Below, piece after piece: positions 7,888 to 17,216 of a stretch of DNA of 64,000 nucleotides. Made by a program: the position numbers and the translations under genes. The stretch is from Methylobacterium mesophilicum SR1.6/6 (GTDB lineage: Bacteria; Pseudomonadota; Alphaproteobacteria; Rhizobiales; Beijerinckiaceae): contig NZ_CP043538.1 in assembly GCF_000364445.2 (NCBI RefSeq), positions 265,198 to 329,197 of the forward strand, given 5' to 3'. A model generated the notes under the pieces. The model made no database searches. It was given only the letters and a program-made list of their open reading frames with translations, and was not told the origin of the DNA. Numbering within the stretch: position 1 is the first letter of the stretch; each line of letters begins with the position of its first letter.

Positions 7888-10035
7888 TCAGGCACCCAGG
7901 CGCTTCGCCTCCCGGCGGAACCGGTGCAGCACGAACTCCGTGTAGCCGTTCGGCTGGCGGGCACCCTCGAACACCAGGGCTTCCGCCGCCCGGAAGGCCG
8001 GGCCGTCGAAGCCCGGGGCCATCGGCCGGTAGGCCGGATCGCCCGCGTTCTGGCGGTCGACGACGCCCGCCATCCGCCGCAGCGCCGCCTCGACCTGCGC
8101 CCGGTCCACGATCCCGTGGCGCAGCCAGTTGGCGATGTGCTGGCTGGAGATCCGCAGGGTGGCGCGGTCCTCCATCAGCCCGACATCGTGGATGTCCGGC
8201 ACCTTCGAGCAGCCGACGCCCTGGTCGATCCAGCGGACCACGTAGCCGAGGATGCCCTGGCAATTGTTGTCGAGCTCCTCCCGCACCGCGTCCGGCGCGA
8301 AGGGGCCCTCGGCCAGCGGCAGGGTCAGCAGGGCGGCGCGGGTCGCGGGCGCCCGGCCGGCGAGCGCGGCCTGGCGGGCGCGGACATCCGTCCGGTGGTA
8401 GTGCAGGGCGTGCAGCGTCGCGGCGGTCGGCGACGGGACCCAGGCGGTGTTGGCGCCGGCCTCCGGATGGGCGCCCTTGGCGTCGAGCATGGCGGCCATC
8501 CGGTCGGGGGCGGCCCACATGCCCTTGCCGATCTGCGCGTGGCCCGGCAGCCCGCAGGCGAGGCCGGCATCGACGTTGCCGTCCTCGTAGGCCTGGATCC
8601 AGGCGGTCGCCTTCATGGCGTCCTTGCGGACCACCGGTCCCGCTTCCAGTGAGGTGTGGATCTCGTCGCCGGTCCGGTCGAGGAAGCCGGTGTTGATGAA
8701 GAACAGCCTGTCCGCGGCCGCGGCGATCGCCGCCTTCAGGTTCAGGGTCGTGCGCCGCTCCTCGTCCATGACGCCGATCTTGAGGGTCCGCGGCGCGAGG
8801 CCGACCAGCGCCTCGACCCGGTCGAACAGCGCCACCGCGAAGGCGACCTCGTCGGGGCCGTGCAGCTTCGGCTTGACCATGTAGGCCGAGCCGGTCCGGC
8901 TGTTGCGGAAGGGGCCGGTGCCGTTCAGGTCGTGCAGGGCGATCAGCGCGGTGACGGCCGCATCGAGGATCGTCTCGGGGATCTCGGCGCCGTCGAGGGT
9001 CACGGCGTCGGTATACATGTGGTGGCCGACATGCCGGACCAGCATCAGCGACCGTCCCGGCAGGGTCAGGCTTCCGCCGTCGGGGGCCGCGTAGGTGCGG
9101 TCCGCGGCGAGGCGCCGCTCGACGGTGCGGCCGCCCTTGGACAGGGTGGCGACGAGGTCGCCGCGCATCAGGCCGAGCCAGCTGCGGTAGACCGCGACCT
9201 TGTCGGCCGAATCCACGGCCGCGACCGAATCCTCCATGTCCATGATGGTGGAGAGGGCGGCCTCCAGCACCACGTCGGCGATGCCGGCCGGGTCGGTGCG
9301 GCCGATCGGGCTCGCCCGGTCGATCACGATCTCGACGTGCAGGCCGTTGTGGCGGAGCAGGAGCGCGGTCGGGGCCTCGGGAGCGCCGGTGAAGCCCGCG
9401 AAGGCCGCCGCGCCGGTCAGGCCGGCGCTGCGCCTTGCCCCCAGGTCGACGGCGAGGCGCCCGCCCGCCACGGCGAATCCCACGGCATCCGCCCAGGAAC
9501 CGACGCTGAGCGGCGCGGTGGCGTCGAGGAACGCCTTGGTCCGGGCCACCACCGCGGCGGCGCGGGCCGGGTTGAGGCCGCCGCCGGGGGCGAGGTCGCC
9601 GTCCTGCGGGATCGCGTCGGTGCCGTAGAGGGCGTCGTACAGGCTGCCCCAGCGGGCATTGGCGGCGTTGAGGGCGTAGCGGGCGTTGGAGATCGGCACG
9701 ACGAGCTGCGGCCCGGCGATCGCGGCGATCTCCGCGTCCACGTTCCCGGTGGTCACCCGCACGGTGTCGGGCTCCGGCTGCAGGTAGCCGATCTGCGTGA
9801 GGTACGCCGCGTAGGCTGCCGGATCGTGCGGCAGGCCGCGATGATCGCGGTGCCAGGAATCGATATCGGCCTGCAGGTCGTCGCGCCGGTCGAGCAGCGC
9901 GCGGTTGCGCGGCGCGAGGTCCCGGACGATCGCCGCGAAGCCCGACCAGAACCGGTCGGCCGAGACGCCGGTCCCCGGAAGCGCCTCCTCAGCCAGGAAG
10001 GTGCGGAGGTCTTCGGCGACGACGAGACCCGACAT
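7888..10035 (-). CDS. glcB: malate synthase G
   Basis: This enzyme condenses glyoxylate with acetyl-CoA to malate in the cytoplasm, closing the glyoxylate bypass or clearing glyoxylate from glycolate. The 715-residue length fits the G isoform (about 720), not the shorter A form. Recognisable segments include [20 protein letters not shown], the [14 protein letters not shown] region and the C-terminal [14 protein letters not shown]. The ATG at 10035 opens [14 protein letters not shown]. It is divergent from a LysR gene with a perfect dyad between them. In methylotrophs the enzyme feeds acetyl-CoA and glyoxylate into C4 acids; any methylotrophic role here is inferred. Confidence 0.95.
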   Translation of the reverse strand: MSGLVVAEDLRTFLAEEALPGTGVSADRFWSGFAAIVRDLAPRNRALLDRRDDLQADIDSWHRDHRGLPHDPAAYAAYLTQIGYLQPEPDTVRVTTGNVDAEIAAIAGPQLVVPISNARYALNAANARWGSLYDALYGTDAIPQDGDLAPGGGLNPARAAAVVARTKAFLDATAPLSVGSWADAVGFAVAGGRLAVDLGARRSAGLTGAAAFAGFTGAPEAPTALLLRHNGLHVEIVIDRASPIGRTDPAGIADVVLEAALSTIMDMEDSVAAVDSADKVAVYRSWLGLMRGDLVATLSKGGRTVERRLAADRTYAAPDGGSLTLPGRSLMLVRHVGHHMYTDAVTLDGAEIPETILDAAVTALIALHDLNGTGPFRNSRTGSAYMVKPKLHGPDEVAFAVALFDRVEALVGLAPRTLKIGVMDEERRTTLNLKAAIAAAADRLFFINTGFLDRTGDEIHTSLEAGPVVRKDAMKATAWIQAYEDGNVDAGLACGLPGHAQIGKGMWAAPDRMAAMLDAKGAHPEAGANTAWVPSPTAATLHALHYHRTDVRARQAALAGRAPATRAALLTLPLAEGPFAPDAVREELDNNCQGILGYVVRWIDQGVGCSKVPDIHDVGLMEDRATLRISSQHIANWLRHGIVDRAQVEAALRRMAGVVDRQNAGDPAYRPMAPGFDGPAFRAAEALVFEGARQPNGYTEFVLHRFRREAKRLGA

Positions 10036-10072
10036 GGCGGCTCCTTGAGCTGGCTCGGTGAGCTGGATCGGC

Positions 10073-10100
10073 GCGCCATTCAGAAAAAATCGAATGGCGC
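10073..10100. promoter_or_regulatory. perfect dyad, probable LysR operator of glcB
   Basis: Arms GCGCCATTC and GAATGGCGC (9 bp, perfect) flank a 10-nt A-rich spacer. The dyad lies 38-65 bases upstream of glcB and 91-118 bases upstream of the lysR start, in the shared divergent promoter region. Its core ATTC-N10-GAAT resembles the interrupted dyads bound by LysR proteins. Binding by the adjacent regulator is inferred. Confidence 0.55.
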
Positions 10101-10190
10101 ATGAAATTTTTTTGAGACCATCGAGATAGACCGGTTGGCAGCCGCGAAAAAGGCGGCAAAAGGGATTTGATTCTTTCCGCAGCGTTGAGA

Positions 10191-11090
10191 ATGAACGACC
10201 AGAGCGACCTGGAGATCTTCGCCCGGGTGGTCCGGACCAGCAGCCTGACCCAGGCCGGATCGGAACTCGGCCTGTCGGTGGCGGTGGTCTCCAAGCGGCT
10301 GAAGCGGCTGGAGGAGCGGCTCGCCGTGCGCCTGCTGCACCGGACGACCCGGCGGGTCGCCCCCACCGATGTCGGCGCGGCCTTCTTCGAGCGGATCGCC
10401 CCGATCGTCGACGCCATCGCGGAGGCGGAAAGCCTCGTGTCGCAGACGGCGTCCCGGGCGCGGGGCACGCTCCGGGTCACGGCGCCGAGCTCCTTCGGGC
10501 GGCTGCACATCGTCCCGCACCTGCGGGCCTTCTTCGCCCTCCACCCCGACCTCGTGCTGAACCTGGAGCTGAGCGACGATTTCGAGTCGATCGTCGAGCG
10601 CGGCTACGATCTCGCGATCCGGGTCGGCGCGCTGGAGAGTTCCGGCCTGACGGCGGTGCGTCTCGCGCCGGTGCGGCGGGTTCTCTGCGCGCGGCCGGCT
10701 TACCTCGACGCGGCCGGGCGCCCGGAGCGCCTCGACGACCTGCGCGGCCATGTCTGCCTCGCCACCGAGAACCAGAACCCCTGGCGTCTCGTCGGACCGG
10801 AGGGTCCCTGCACGGTCGGCGCGTCCGGTCCCCTGCGCACCCACTCCAACGAGGTGGTGCGCGAGGCGGTGATCGGCGGCCTGGGAATCGCGCTGCGCTC
10901 CACCTGGGACGTGCATGCGGAGCTGCGCGACGGCAGGCTGGAGGTGGTGCTGCCGGCCTACACCGCCGCGGCCTCGGCGGGCATCTTCGCGGTCTATCCG
11001 AGCCGGGCCTTCGTCCCGGCCAAGACCCGGGCGTTCATCGCGTTCCTGAAGCAGACCTACCGGTCGAGCGGAGCCTGGGCCGAGGGGTGA
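10191..11090 (+). CDS. LysR-family transcriptional regulator
   Basis: The 299-residue protein has an N-terminal winged helix-turn-helix (residues about 3-62, [20 protein letters not shown] with the recognition helix in [17 protein letters not shown]) and a LysR substrate-binding domain (about 90-295). I chose ATG 10191 ([10 protein letters not shown]) over an upstream TTG at 10167. It is divergent from glcB, the usual arrangement for a LysR protein controlling its neighbour, and a 28-bp dyad lies between them. The effector is unknown; glyoxylate, glycolate or a related acid is a guess from context. Confidence 0.9.
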   Translation: MNDQSDLEIFARVVRTSSLTQAGSELGLSVAVVSKRLKRLEERLAVRLLHRTTRRVAPTDVGAAFFERIAPIVDAIAEAESLVSQTASRARGTLRVTAPSSFGRLHIVPHLRAFFALHPDLVLNLELSDDFESIVERGYDLAIRVGALESSGLTAVRLAPVRRVLCARPAYLDAAGRPERLDDLRGHVCLATENQNPWRLVGPEGPCTVGASGPLRTHSNEVVREAVIGGLGIALRSTWDVHAELRDGRLEVVLPAYTAAASAGIFAVYPSRAFVPAKTRAFIAFLKQTYRSSGAWAEG

Positions 11091-11186
11091 GGCGTGGGCC
11101 CATCCGCGGAGGCATGTCCCTCGCCCGCAGGGGTTTGCGGATTCACGCCGCGTGGGCGGCACCATGGCCGCAAATTGAAGCGCGGG

Positions 11187-11326
11187 TCCCTCTCCCGTGC
11201 GGGAGAGGGACAGGGTGAGGGATCTGGGCTCACCGGAGAAGGCTCGACCGGATTGCGCGGCACTGGCGAGATCCGTCCTGAGCCTTCTCGTCCCTCACCC
11301 CAACCCTCTCCCACACGGGAGGGGGC
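11187..11326. repeat. REP/BIME-like pair of palindromes
   Basis: One perfect palindrome (11188-11209, arms CCCTCTCCC / GGGAGAGGG with a 4-nt loop) is followed by AGGGTGAGGGA. About 95 bases later comes the mirror arrangement, TCCCTCACCC followed by CCCTCTCCC-ACAC-GGGAGGGG (11291-11325). The two units are inverted relative to each other, as in bacterial REP doublets. They lie in the 331-bp gap between lysR and the leftward aldolase gene, which otherwise holds no gene, and could also end transcription from both sides. Confidence 0.7.
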
Positions 11327-11421
11327 CTGGCGCGCCCTGCCACAAGCGGCGGTGGTCCGCCGGAGATCTGCGAACATCGTAGCCCGCAGGGGGGAGGGAC
11401 ACGCCCGGTCGACGTCTCGCC

Positions 11422-12231
11422 TCACGCGTCCACGAAGAAATCCGGATCCGTCCGCGCCAGCATCCGCTTGAACGCCGCCCACTCGTTGTCGGGCGCCCCC
11501 TGGACCACGACGCGGTCATAGCCGGCGGCGTACTGCCCGGCGGTCTTGGTGGCGATGGCGGAGGACGGTCGGATCACCGGCGCGCCCGCCGCCTGGATCG
11601 CCAGCTGCGCCCGGCACGAGCGCTCCATGTTGTGCATCAGCCGGAACGCCTCGCCGACCGTGCGACCGCAGGTCAGCAGGCCGTGGTTGCGCAGCACCAT
11701 CACGGGCTTGTCGCCGAGATCGGCCACCAGCCGCTGCCGCTCGTCGAGGTCGAGGGCGATGCCCTCGTAGGCGTGATAGGCGACGCGCCCCGTGAACTGC
11801 ATTGACCACTGGTTCAGGGGCAGCAGACCCTCCTCCTGGCAGGAGACCGCCACGCCCGCCACGGTGTGGGTGTGCAGCACGCAGACCGCGTCGTGGCGGG
11901 CGGCGTGGATGGCGCTGTGGATCGTGAAGCCGGCCGGGTTGATGCCGAGGCCCATCGGGTCCTCGAGCACCTGTCCGTCGATGTCGACCGTGACGAGGTT
12001 CTGCGGCGTCACCTCCTCGAAGCGCATCCCGTAGGGGTTGATCAGGAAGCGGTGGCCGCCGCCCGGAAGCCGCGCCGAGATGTGGGTGTAGATGCTGTCG
12101 TCGAGGCCCAGGCGATGGATCAGCCTGTAGGCGGCCGCGAGATCGACGCGCATCGCGCGGACCGCTTCCTCACCCCCTCCCCCGGACTCCGCCTCCCGGT
12201 CCGCGACGATCGATGGCGTGGCTGCACTCAT
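11422..12231 (-). CDS. class II aldolase/adducin-family protein
   Basis: These zinc enzymes cleave or epimerise sugar phosphates or decarboxylate hydroxy acids. The 269-residue product has the metal-binding histidine pair in VLHTHTVAG (near residue 125) and a third His in LRNHGLLTCG (near 190), plus the substrate loop SARLPGG near residue 65. The start MSAATPSIV (ATG 12231) matches the family better than the frame's first ATG, which adds a 35-residue Arg-rich stretch. The C-terminal FKRMLARTDPDF fits the longer subgroup often annotated as class II aldolase/adducin. It stands alone between gene-poor stretches. The substrate is unknown. Confidence 0.88.
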   Translation of the reverse strand: MSAATPSIVADREAESGGGGEEAVRAMRVDLAAAYRLIHRLGLDDSIYTHISARLPGGGHRFLINPYGMRFEEVTPQNLVTVDIDGQVLEDPMGLGINPAGFTIHSAIHAARHDAVCVLHTHTVAGVAVSCQEEGLLPLNQWSMQFTGRVAYHAYEGIALDLDERQRLVADLGDKPVMVLRNHGLLTCGRTVGEAFRLMHNMERSCRAQLAIQAAGAPVIRPSSAIATKTAGQYAAGYDRVVVQGAPDNEWAAFKRMLARTDPDFFVDA

Positions 12232-13426
12232 GCGGCGGCTCCCTGCCGGGCGGTTCCATTCGGGATCGCTGCCCCGGCGCATGCGGTCCCGTGATCCGGG
12301 CGCGGCGCGGTGGAACACCGCAGCGTGCCGTTCCAAGCCGGATAGCCGGCAAGGTGCATCAGGGGACGGCGCGCGGCAATGCGCCCGACGCGCGGCGGCC
12401 GGTGCCGCGACCCGGGGCAGCCGGCAGCGCTCCCGTCATCCCGCGCGGGAAGACAGCAATGCCCGCTCCGATGGTCCGCTCCGACGGCCCGCCCCGATGC
12501 GGTCCGTGGATCCGAGGGCTGGCCGGGAGGGGCAGATGCCACCGCCGCCGGGCGACGCGATCTCGAAGGATCGTCGCTCTCAACCCAGGGGGCGGCGAAG
12601 CCGCCGCGCAGGCGGCTTCAGAGATCGCGCGTCTGCCCGAGGCCTGCTGAAACAGGCATCCGGGGGGACGGAGGGTGGGGGAAAGCCCGGGTGAGCGCAT
12701 GCACCGCTCTTGACAATATTCCTAATCTATGCCCTTAGTCCGAACGCCCGCCGCGACACGTCGTGAGACGCCTCGGGGCGTCGATCCGGTCAGCCGCCGG
12801 GTCGGCGGCGGCGGGACGGTGCCTGCGTCTGCCGTCGGCTGCGGCAGCCCCGGGCGCGGGACTCGACATGCCCCCGGCTCGGGCTGGGCGGCGGCTGGCG
12901 GAGGAAATGCCGCCGGCCGCGCAGTGCCCATCGGCGACCCTGTCCTGGGCGGTGTGGTGGTTAGACGGCGCCCTCCACGACGAGAGGGCGTGCGACGAAG
13001 GCTCGCTCGGAAGCGCGGGGGGCGAGGAGCACCCCGAAGCGCCTTAGCGTCGTTCGAGCCCCCGCGTGACGGACACCGGACGCAGCAACGGACGAGGACG
13101 AGCGCCGGCCAGCCGGTGCGCGTCCTGTCCGCGGGACGCCGGGAAGCCGGCTTTGAGCAACGTTGCGTTCGGGCTTCGCGGCGTCCCGCGTCACCCCGGC
13201 AGCGGCGGGTTTCGGGCCATGCTCCCGGCGGCGCGCCGCGCGGGGCCGCAATCCCCTGCCCGGCCCCCGGATCCGTCCCACGAGGAGCCGGCCTTCCCGC
13301 GCGATGCGCGTCCGAGACACCCGAGACGCCCCGGATCATGCCCGCACGCGCCGGTCCCGGACGGTCTTCGCCGCGCGCCCGCGCGACGGACCGCCAGGCG
13401 CGAGGAGCACCTGCGGGCGGCAGGCC
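12232..13426. other. gene-poor stretch of 1.2 kb
   Basis: I see no convincing gene. All frames of 100-240 codons are Arg/Pro/Gly-rich with no recognisable motif, typical of chance frames in high-GC DNA. A TTGACA hexamer at 12710-12715 in a short A/T-rich patch is a possible -35 element, but no gene follows. The leftward frame 12961-13320 is the least unlikely candidate and remains unsupported. Confidence 0.5.
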
Positions 13427-14205
13427 TCAGAACGTGCCGGGATAGGCGCCGCCGTCCATCAGCAGGTTCTGCCCGGTGATGAACCCGGCGTGCTGGCTGC
13501 ACAGGAACGCGCAGGCGGCGCCGAACTCGTCGGGGCGGCCGAACCGGCCGGCGGGGTTGTCGCGCGCCCGCGCCTCCAGGAACGCCTCCACGGTGGTCCC
13601 GGCCTTGGCGGCGCCCGCTTCGGCGTTGCTGCGGATCCGGTCCGTGTCGAAGGGGCCGGGCAGCAGGTTGTTGATCGTCACGTTGTGCCGCACGGTCTGG
13701 CGGGCGAGGCCGGCCACGAAGCCCGTCAGCCCCGAACGGGCGCCGTTCGACAGGCCGAGATGCTCGATCGGTGCCTTCACGGCGCCGGAGGTGATGTTGA
13801 CGATCCGGCCGAACTTCCGGTCGATCATGCCGTCCACGGTCGCCTTGATGAGGGCGATCGGCGCCAGCATGTTGGCGTCGAGCGCCCGGATCCAGGCGTC
13901 GCGGTCCCACGCGCGGAAATCGCCGGGGGCGGGCCGCCGGCGTTGTTGACCAAGATGTCGGGCTCGGGACAGGCGGCCAGCGCGGCGGCGCGGCCGGCCT
14001 CGGTGGCGATGTCGCCCGCGACGACGGTGACGGTGACGCCCGTCGCGCTCCGGATTTCGTCCGCGGTCCGCTCCAGCGCCTCGGCGGTGCGCGCGGTGAT
14101 GGTGACCGCGACGCCCTCCCGGGCCAGCGCCAGGGCGCAGCCCTTGCCGAGCCCCTTGCTCGCCGCGCAGACGAGCGCCCGGCGCCCGCTCAAGCCGAGA
14201 TCCAT
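13427..14205 (-). pseudogene. SDR-family oxidoreductase with a one-base frameshift
   Basis: Read leftward from ATG 14205, the first frame gives MDLGLSGRRALVCAASKGLG (Rossmann motif) through DILVNNAGG. It then goes out of frame near 13924-13934, in a run of G and C (GGGGGCGGG on the + strand). Homology resumes one frame over with FRAWDRDAWIRALDANMLAPI and continues to FITGQNLLMDGGAYPGTF. One missing base restores a full protein of about 259 residues. The usual Y-x-x-x-K catalytic pair is replaced by S-N-G-A-R in HLGLSNGARSG, as in a divergent SDR subgroup. This is either a real frameshift mutation or a sequencing error in a homopolymer; the rest of the coding frame is intact. Confidence 0.8.
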
Positions 14206-14303
14206 GTGCGGTCTCCCTGTACCGGCCCTCGCCGCGAGGGCGCCCGCCCCTCATAGCGCGCCGCTGGCCGCTCCCGGAATCCGTCCCGCCCGCGGGCCCG
14301 TTC

Positions 14304-14582
14304 TCAGGCGCACTCGCTGTAGCCGGACCGCTCGGCCTCCTGGCGCGCCAGGCTCAGGACGCGGCGGCGCGCCTGTCCGTCACCGATCGCCAGCCAGTGG
14401 CGCACCAGGGCGCAGAGTTCGCCCGCCTCCCCGTCCGGAGGCTCCTCCAGGAAGGATTCCGCCGGCCTGTTCAACGCCTGCGCGAGCTGGCCGAGCAGGA
14501 CCCCGTGACGTCCGGCCAGGCGGTCCCGTGCGGGCCGGCTGGGCAGCGGCTGAGCCGGAGGCACGATCGTCAACAGGGTCAT
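14304..14582 (-). CDS. 92-residue hypothetical protein
   Basis: The frame opens MTLLTIVPPAQPLPS at ATG 14582. After a Pro-rich start it holds a helical region (GRHGVLLGQLAQALNRPAES, then LCALVRHWLAIGDGQARRRV) with regular hydrophobic spacing and balanced composition. There is no signal peptide or membrane segment. No family is recognised. It lies alone between the frameshifted SDR gene and a small membrane gene, both on the same strand. Amino-acid use supports a real cytoplasmic protein. Confidence 0.6.
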   Translation of the reverse strand: MTLLTIVPPAQPLPSRPARDRLAGRHGVLLGQLAQALNRPAESFLEEPPDGEAGELCALVRHWLAIGDGQARRRVLSLARQEAERSGYSECA

Positions 14583-14683
14583 CCCCTAGCAATGACGACC
14601 GCCCAGGAGGGTTGCCGCCCCCTGGCGGCAGGGTGAAGACAGCGTTAGCGGCGTCCCGCGCGCACCCCGCACGCGCCCCGAAC

Positions 14684-14914
14684 TCACCATGTCCGCAGGT
14701 CCCGGGCTTCGGGGGTATCCGGGCCCTCCTCCAGCTCCGGCGCGACCAGGCCAGCCCACAGCACGGCCACCGCGCCGGTGAGCAGGGGAAGGGCGGTGCT
14801 GAGGACGAGGCTGAGCGTCACGGCGACCCTGCCGGCCAAACGGCGTCGAAGCGACGCGAGACCCGATCTTTGGCGGGGGAGGTCTTGTCGCGCCCTTAAA
14901 CAGGTTGTTCGCAT
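14684..14914 (-). CDS. small putative membrane protein
   Basis: The 76-residue product has a basic N-terminal third (MRTTCLRARQDLPRQRSG) followed by one or two closely spaced hydrophobic segments (VAVTLSLVLSTALPLLTGAV, then AVLWAGLV) and an acidic tail ending ARDLRTW. The positive-inside rule places the N terminus in the cytoplasm. No family is recognised. A shorter start is possible, as the first 30 residues are Arg-rich. It is isolated, and the next 297 bases leftward of 15212 hold only chance frames. Confidence 0.45.
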   Translation of the reverse strand: MRTTCLRARQDLPRQRSGLASLRRRLAGRVAVTLSLVLSTALPLLTGAVAVLWAGLVAPELEEGPDTPEARDLRTW

Positions 14915-15211
14915 TGTGGCAGCCGGGCCACAGGATGCGGGAACAAGGGCCGCTGCATTCCCCGCGTCCGGTCGCGCTGCGCGCCTTCGGCCTCTCCGTC
15001 CTCCGGGCCGTCACGGCACGCGACCGAGAGCGCTCTCCGCCGCCATGGCTGCCGGTCCTGTCCGAGACCCGCATCCGCGACCTGCCGCCGGAGATCGCGG
15101 TCCTTCACATCGCGATCCTTCACGGTGCGGGCGAGCCCTATGCGGGGCGCAGCACGCGCTCGACGTCGCGACCGCTCCGGTCATCGCGGCGCCGCTCACC
15201 CCCGGACCCGG

Positions 15212-15691
15212 TCAGGGCTGGGCAGCGTCCCGGGTCAGGGCGCCGAACTCACTGACCATGCATTCGTGCATGCGCCGCAGCCACGCCCGCGCCTCTGCCG
15301 TCTGGGCCTCCGCCCGCTCCGCCCGCTCGGCCGCCGCGCGTGCGTGCTCCTCGGCCCGCTCGGCCCGGGCGATCGCCGCGCGCAGCAGACCTTCGGCGTG
15401 CTCCGCCCGATCCTCGGCGGCGCGCAACGCCGTCTCCGCCTCGCGCACCGAGCGCTGGGCCTCCCGGATCGAATCCCTGGCGCTCATTTGCAGGGTGCGC
15501 ACCTGCGTGGCGATGCCGCGCACGGCGGTCAGGGAGGCCGACCAATCGTCCCCCGCGGCGGCCGGGGGCCGCCCGGCCCCGGAGAACAGCGCCACCACCC
15601 GGTCCACCGGGTCGGCCGCGCCGTCGCGCCCGATTTCGACCGGCCCGCGGCTGTCCAGCACGGGGATCGCCGCGCGGGCCGGGCTGCTCAT
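15212..15691 (-). CDS. coiled-coil protein, second of a tandem paralogous pair
   Basis: The 159-residue product starts MSSPARAAIPVLDS at ATG 15691, which overlaps the upstream stop as ATGA, so translation is coupled. After about 50 residues it becomes a long charged helix (about 60-140) with a repeated AERAE/ARAAAERAERAEA pattern, a strong coiled-coil signal. It ends RAWLRRMHECMVSEFGALT. That ending parallels the upstream protein's EEWLGRVQDAILSEFSDLT, so the two are duplicates. No catalytic motif or membrane segment is seen. The function is unknown; a scaffold or filament-like role is possible. Confidence 0.65.
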   Translation of the reverse strand: MSSPARAAIPVLDSRGPVEIGRDGAADPVDRVVALFSGAGRPPAAAGDDWSASLTAVRGIATQVRTLQMSARDSIREAQRSVREAETALRAAEDRAEHAEGLLRAAIARAERAEEHARAAAERAERAEAQTAEARAWLRRMHECMVSEFGALTRDAAQP

Positions 15692-16197
15692 GCCGCAGCC
15701 TGGTCGGTCAGGTCCGAGAACTCGGACAGGATCGCGTCCTGAACGCGGCCCAGCCATTCCTCGGCATGCTGGGCCCGTTCCTCGGCGGCGTGGGCCCGCG
15801 CCTCGGCGGCCTTCACCCGCTCCTCGGCGGCGATGATCTGCGCCTCGGCGCGCACCTGGGCCTCACGGGCCTGCATCTCGGCGATGCGGGCGCGCTCGTT
15901 GGCGGTGGTGATGTCCTCCCGGACACGCTGCAGGACGTGCTCGATGCGCTCCTCCCGCTCGCGGGATTGCGCCTCGATCACGCGCGCCTGGCGGGCCGCG
16001 GTGTGCACGCGGTGGATCAGCGCGTCCCAATCCTGGGTCGGGACCGGCGGCATCGCGGTCTCGGCCGGCTCGGCTGCCGACGAGACGACGCGCAGCAGGC
16101 CGCCGGCATTGGCTTCGGGTGCGGCGCCCGGCTCCCGCTTGGCCTTGTCGGCGGGCCGGAACCGAGGATCGTCCAGAAGCCTCTGCAACTCGCTCAC
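15688..16197 (-). CDS. coiled-coil protein, first of a tandem paralogous pair
   Basis: I chose GTG 16197 (VSELQRLLDDPRF), which has AGGGAG about ten bases upstream; the frame's first start at 16257 is a TTG without support. The 169-residue product has a disordered Ala/Pro-rich part (about 20-50), then WDALIHRVHTAARQARVIEA, and a long alpha-helical heptad region (about 75-145, many AEERAxAAEARA units). It ends with the block shared with the next gene. The stop overlaps the next start by ATGA. The family is unrecognised. The palindrome at 16233-16245 lies just upstream and may control the pair. Confidence 0.65.
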   Translation of the reverse strand: MSELQRLLDDPRFRPADKAKREPGAAPEANAGGLLRVVSSAAEPAETAMPPVPTQDWDALIHRVHTAARQARVIEAQSREREERIEHVLQRVREDITTANERARIAEMQAREAQVRAEAQIIAAEERVKAAEARAHAAEERAQHAEEWLGRVQDAILSEFSDLTDQAAA

Positions 16198-16232
16198 GGA
16201 ACGCCCACTCCCTGCCGGCCGGAATCCCGTTA

Positions 16233-16245
16233 CTAAACTGTTTAG
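16233..16245. promoter_or_regulatory. palindrome upstream of the coiled-coil gene pair
   Basis: CTAAAC-T-GTTTAG is a perfect 6+1+6 palindrome in an A/T-rich patch 36 bases upstream of the GTG start at 16197. It is followed by GTTAAC and AAACGG. The position fits an operator or the -10 region of the leftward promoter. A palindrome this short can occur by chance. Confidence 0.3.
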
Positions 16246-16373
16246 AAAGGTTAACAAACGGTAAAGGGAGCGATCAAAGCTGTGTTGGAGTCTGGCACAC
16301 CGCGGTCAAGGCATCGACCGGGGAAGGGTGCGCCGATCCCGATGCCCGCTCGATGCCCGCAGCCCGCCCCGGC

Positions 16374-16727
16374 TCACCCATCCTTCATGGGATCGTGCCC
16401 CCAGTTCATCAGCGACAGTCGCCAGGGCGAGTCCCGCACGGCAGCCTCGTCCTTCGGGCCGCCCTGCTTCAGGTGCCGGTGCACGTAGCCGACGACCTTG
16501 CGCATGTGCTGATAATCGTCGTCCGAAAGGTCGGCCTTCTTCGCATGCAGGATCTCGACGATGCGCCGGCCTTCCTGATGGCCGGTCGCCTCCCCGGCCG
16601 CGCCCTTCTTCTGGCCGACCGACTGGCTGGCGTCGCCTTTGAGGTGCTTCTCCAGCGCCGAGGCCGCCATGTTCACGACCTCCTTGAACGCCTTGTAGGT
16701 CGCCTCGTGATCGTCGGTCTCGGCCAT
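16374..16727 (-). CDS. DUF3140 domain protein
   Basis: The 117-residue product starts MAETDDHEATYKAFKEVVNM at ATG 16727 and contains the family hallmarks SVGQKK, GHQEGRRIVEILHAKKADLS, DDYQHMRKVVGYVHRHL and the C-terminal SLMNWGHDP. These match DUF3140 proteins of about 110-120 residues, small cytoplasmic proteins without an assigned function that are often near stress genes. An upstream extension to 16817 is Arg/Pro-rich and unlikely. It is a single gene with no obvious operon. Confidence 0.85.
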   Translation of the reverse strand: MAETDDHEATYKAFKEVVNMAASALEKHLKGDASQSVGQKKGAAGEATGHQEGRRIVEILHAKKADLSDDDYQHMRKVVGYVHRHLKQGGPKDEAAVRDSPWRLSLMNWGHDPMKDG

Positions 16728-16827
16728 CGCTCGCCTCCGGATCGCCGATGCGGGGCGATCCATCGGAGATCGCCCGCGTGCGGGTTCGGTTCCCGACCCT
16801 GCGGCTCCGGGGCGCACGCGGTCCCGC

Positions 16828-16962
16828 TCAGGTCGCGGCGATCCGCCGATAGCTCGCGACGAACGCTTCAGCGGTCTCCCGGGTGAGATCCGTCACGACG
16901 AGGCCTGCGGCATAGATCGTCCAGCGGCCGTCCTGATTCTGAGACATGCGGATTTCGGCCAT
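16828..16962 (-). CDS. 44-residue hypothetical protein
   Basis: The frame runs from ATG 16962 to TGA 16828-16830. The product begins MAEIRMSQNQDGRWTIYAAG, followed by LVVTDLTRETAEAFVASYRR. It looks like a single beta-hairpin plus helix fold, with aromatic residues and few Arg/Pro runs, so it is unlikely to be chance. GGGAGG precedes the start on the minus strand. The family is not recognised. It is near the DUF3140 gene on the same strand but about 100 bases from it. Confidence 0.6.
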   Translation of the reverse strand: MAEIRMSQNQDGRWTIYAAGLVVTDLTRETAEAFVASYRRIAAT

Positions 16963-17216
16963 GGCGCGCCTCCCGGTCGAACGAGAGCAAAGCGGCGGCC
17001 GGCTGACGGTTCCCTGAAGGTCGCCTCGGTGTCGGCGGCTGCCTTAGTCCGGCGGCACGGTGACAGCCGGGATCTGCCGAGATGCTCGCGCGGGGATCGC
17101 GCGCGGTGCTGACGGCGCTCCTCGCCTCCTGACGTCCGTGCCGTGCGTCTCCGACCCGCCGCCCCGGAGATCCGGCACGGGTGGCGGATCCTCTCGGATC
17201 GCGTGCGCGTTCTACC

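Noticed and set aside
12729..13445. 238-codon rightward frame in the gene-poor stretch
   Set aside because: Pro/Arg/Gly-rich with no motif, and overlapped by equally long frames on the other strand.
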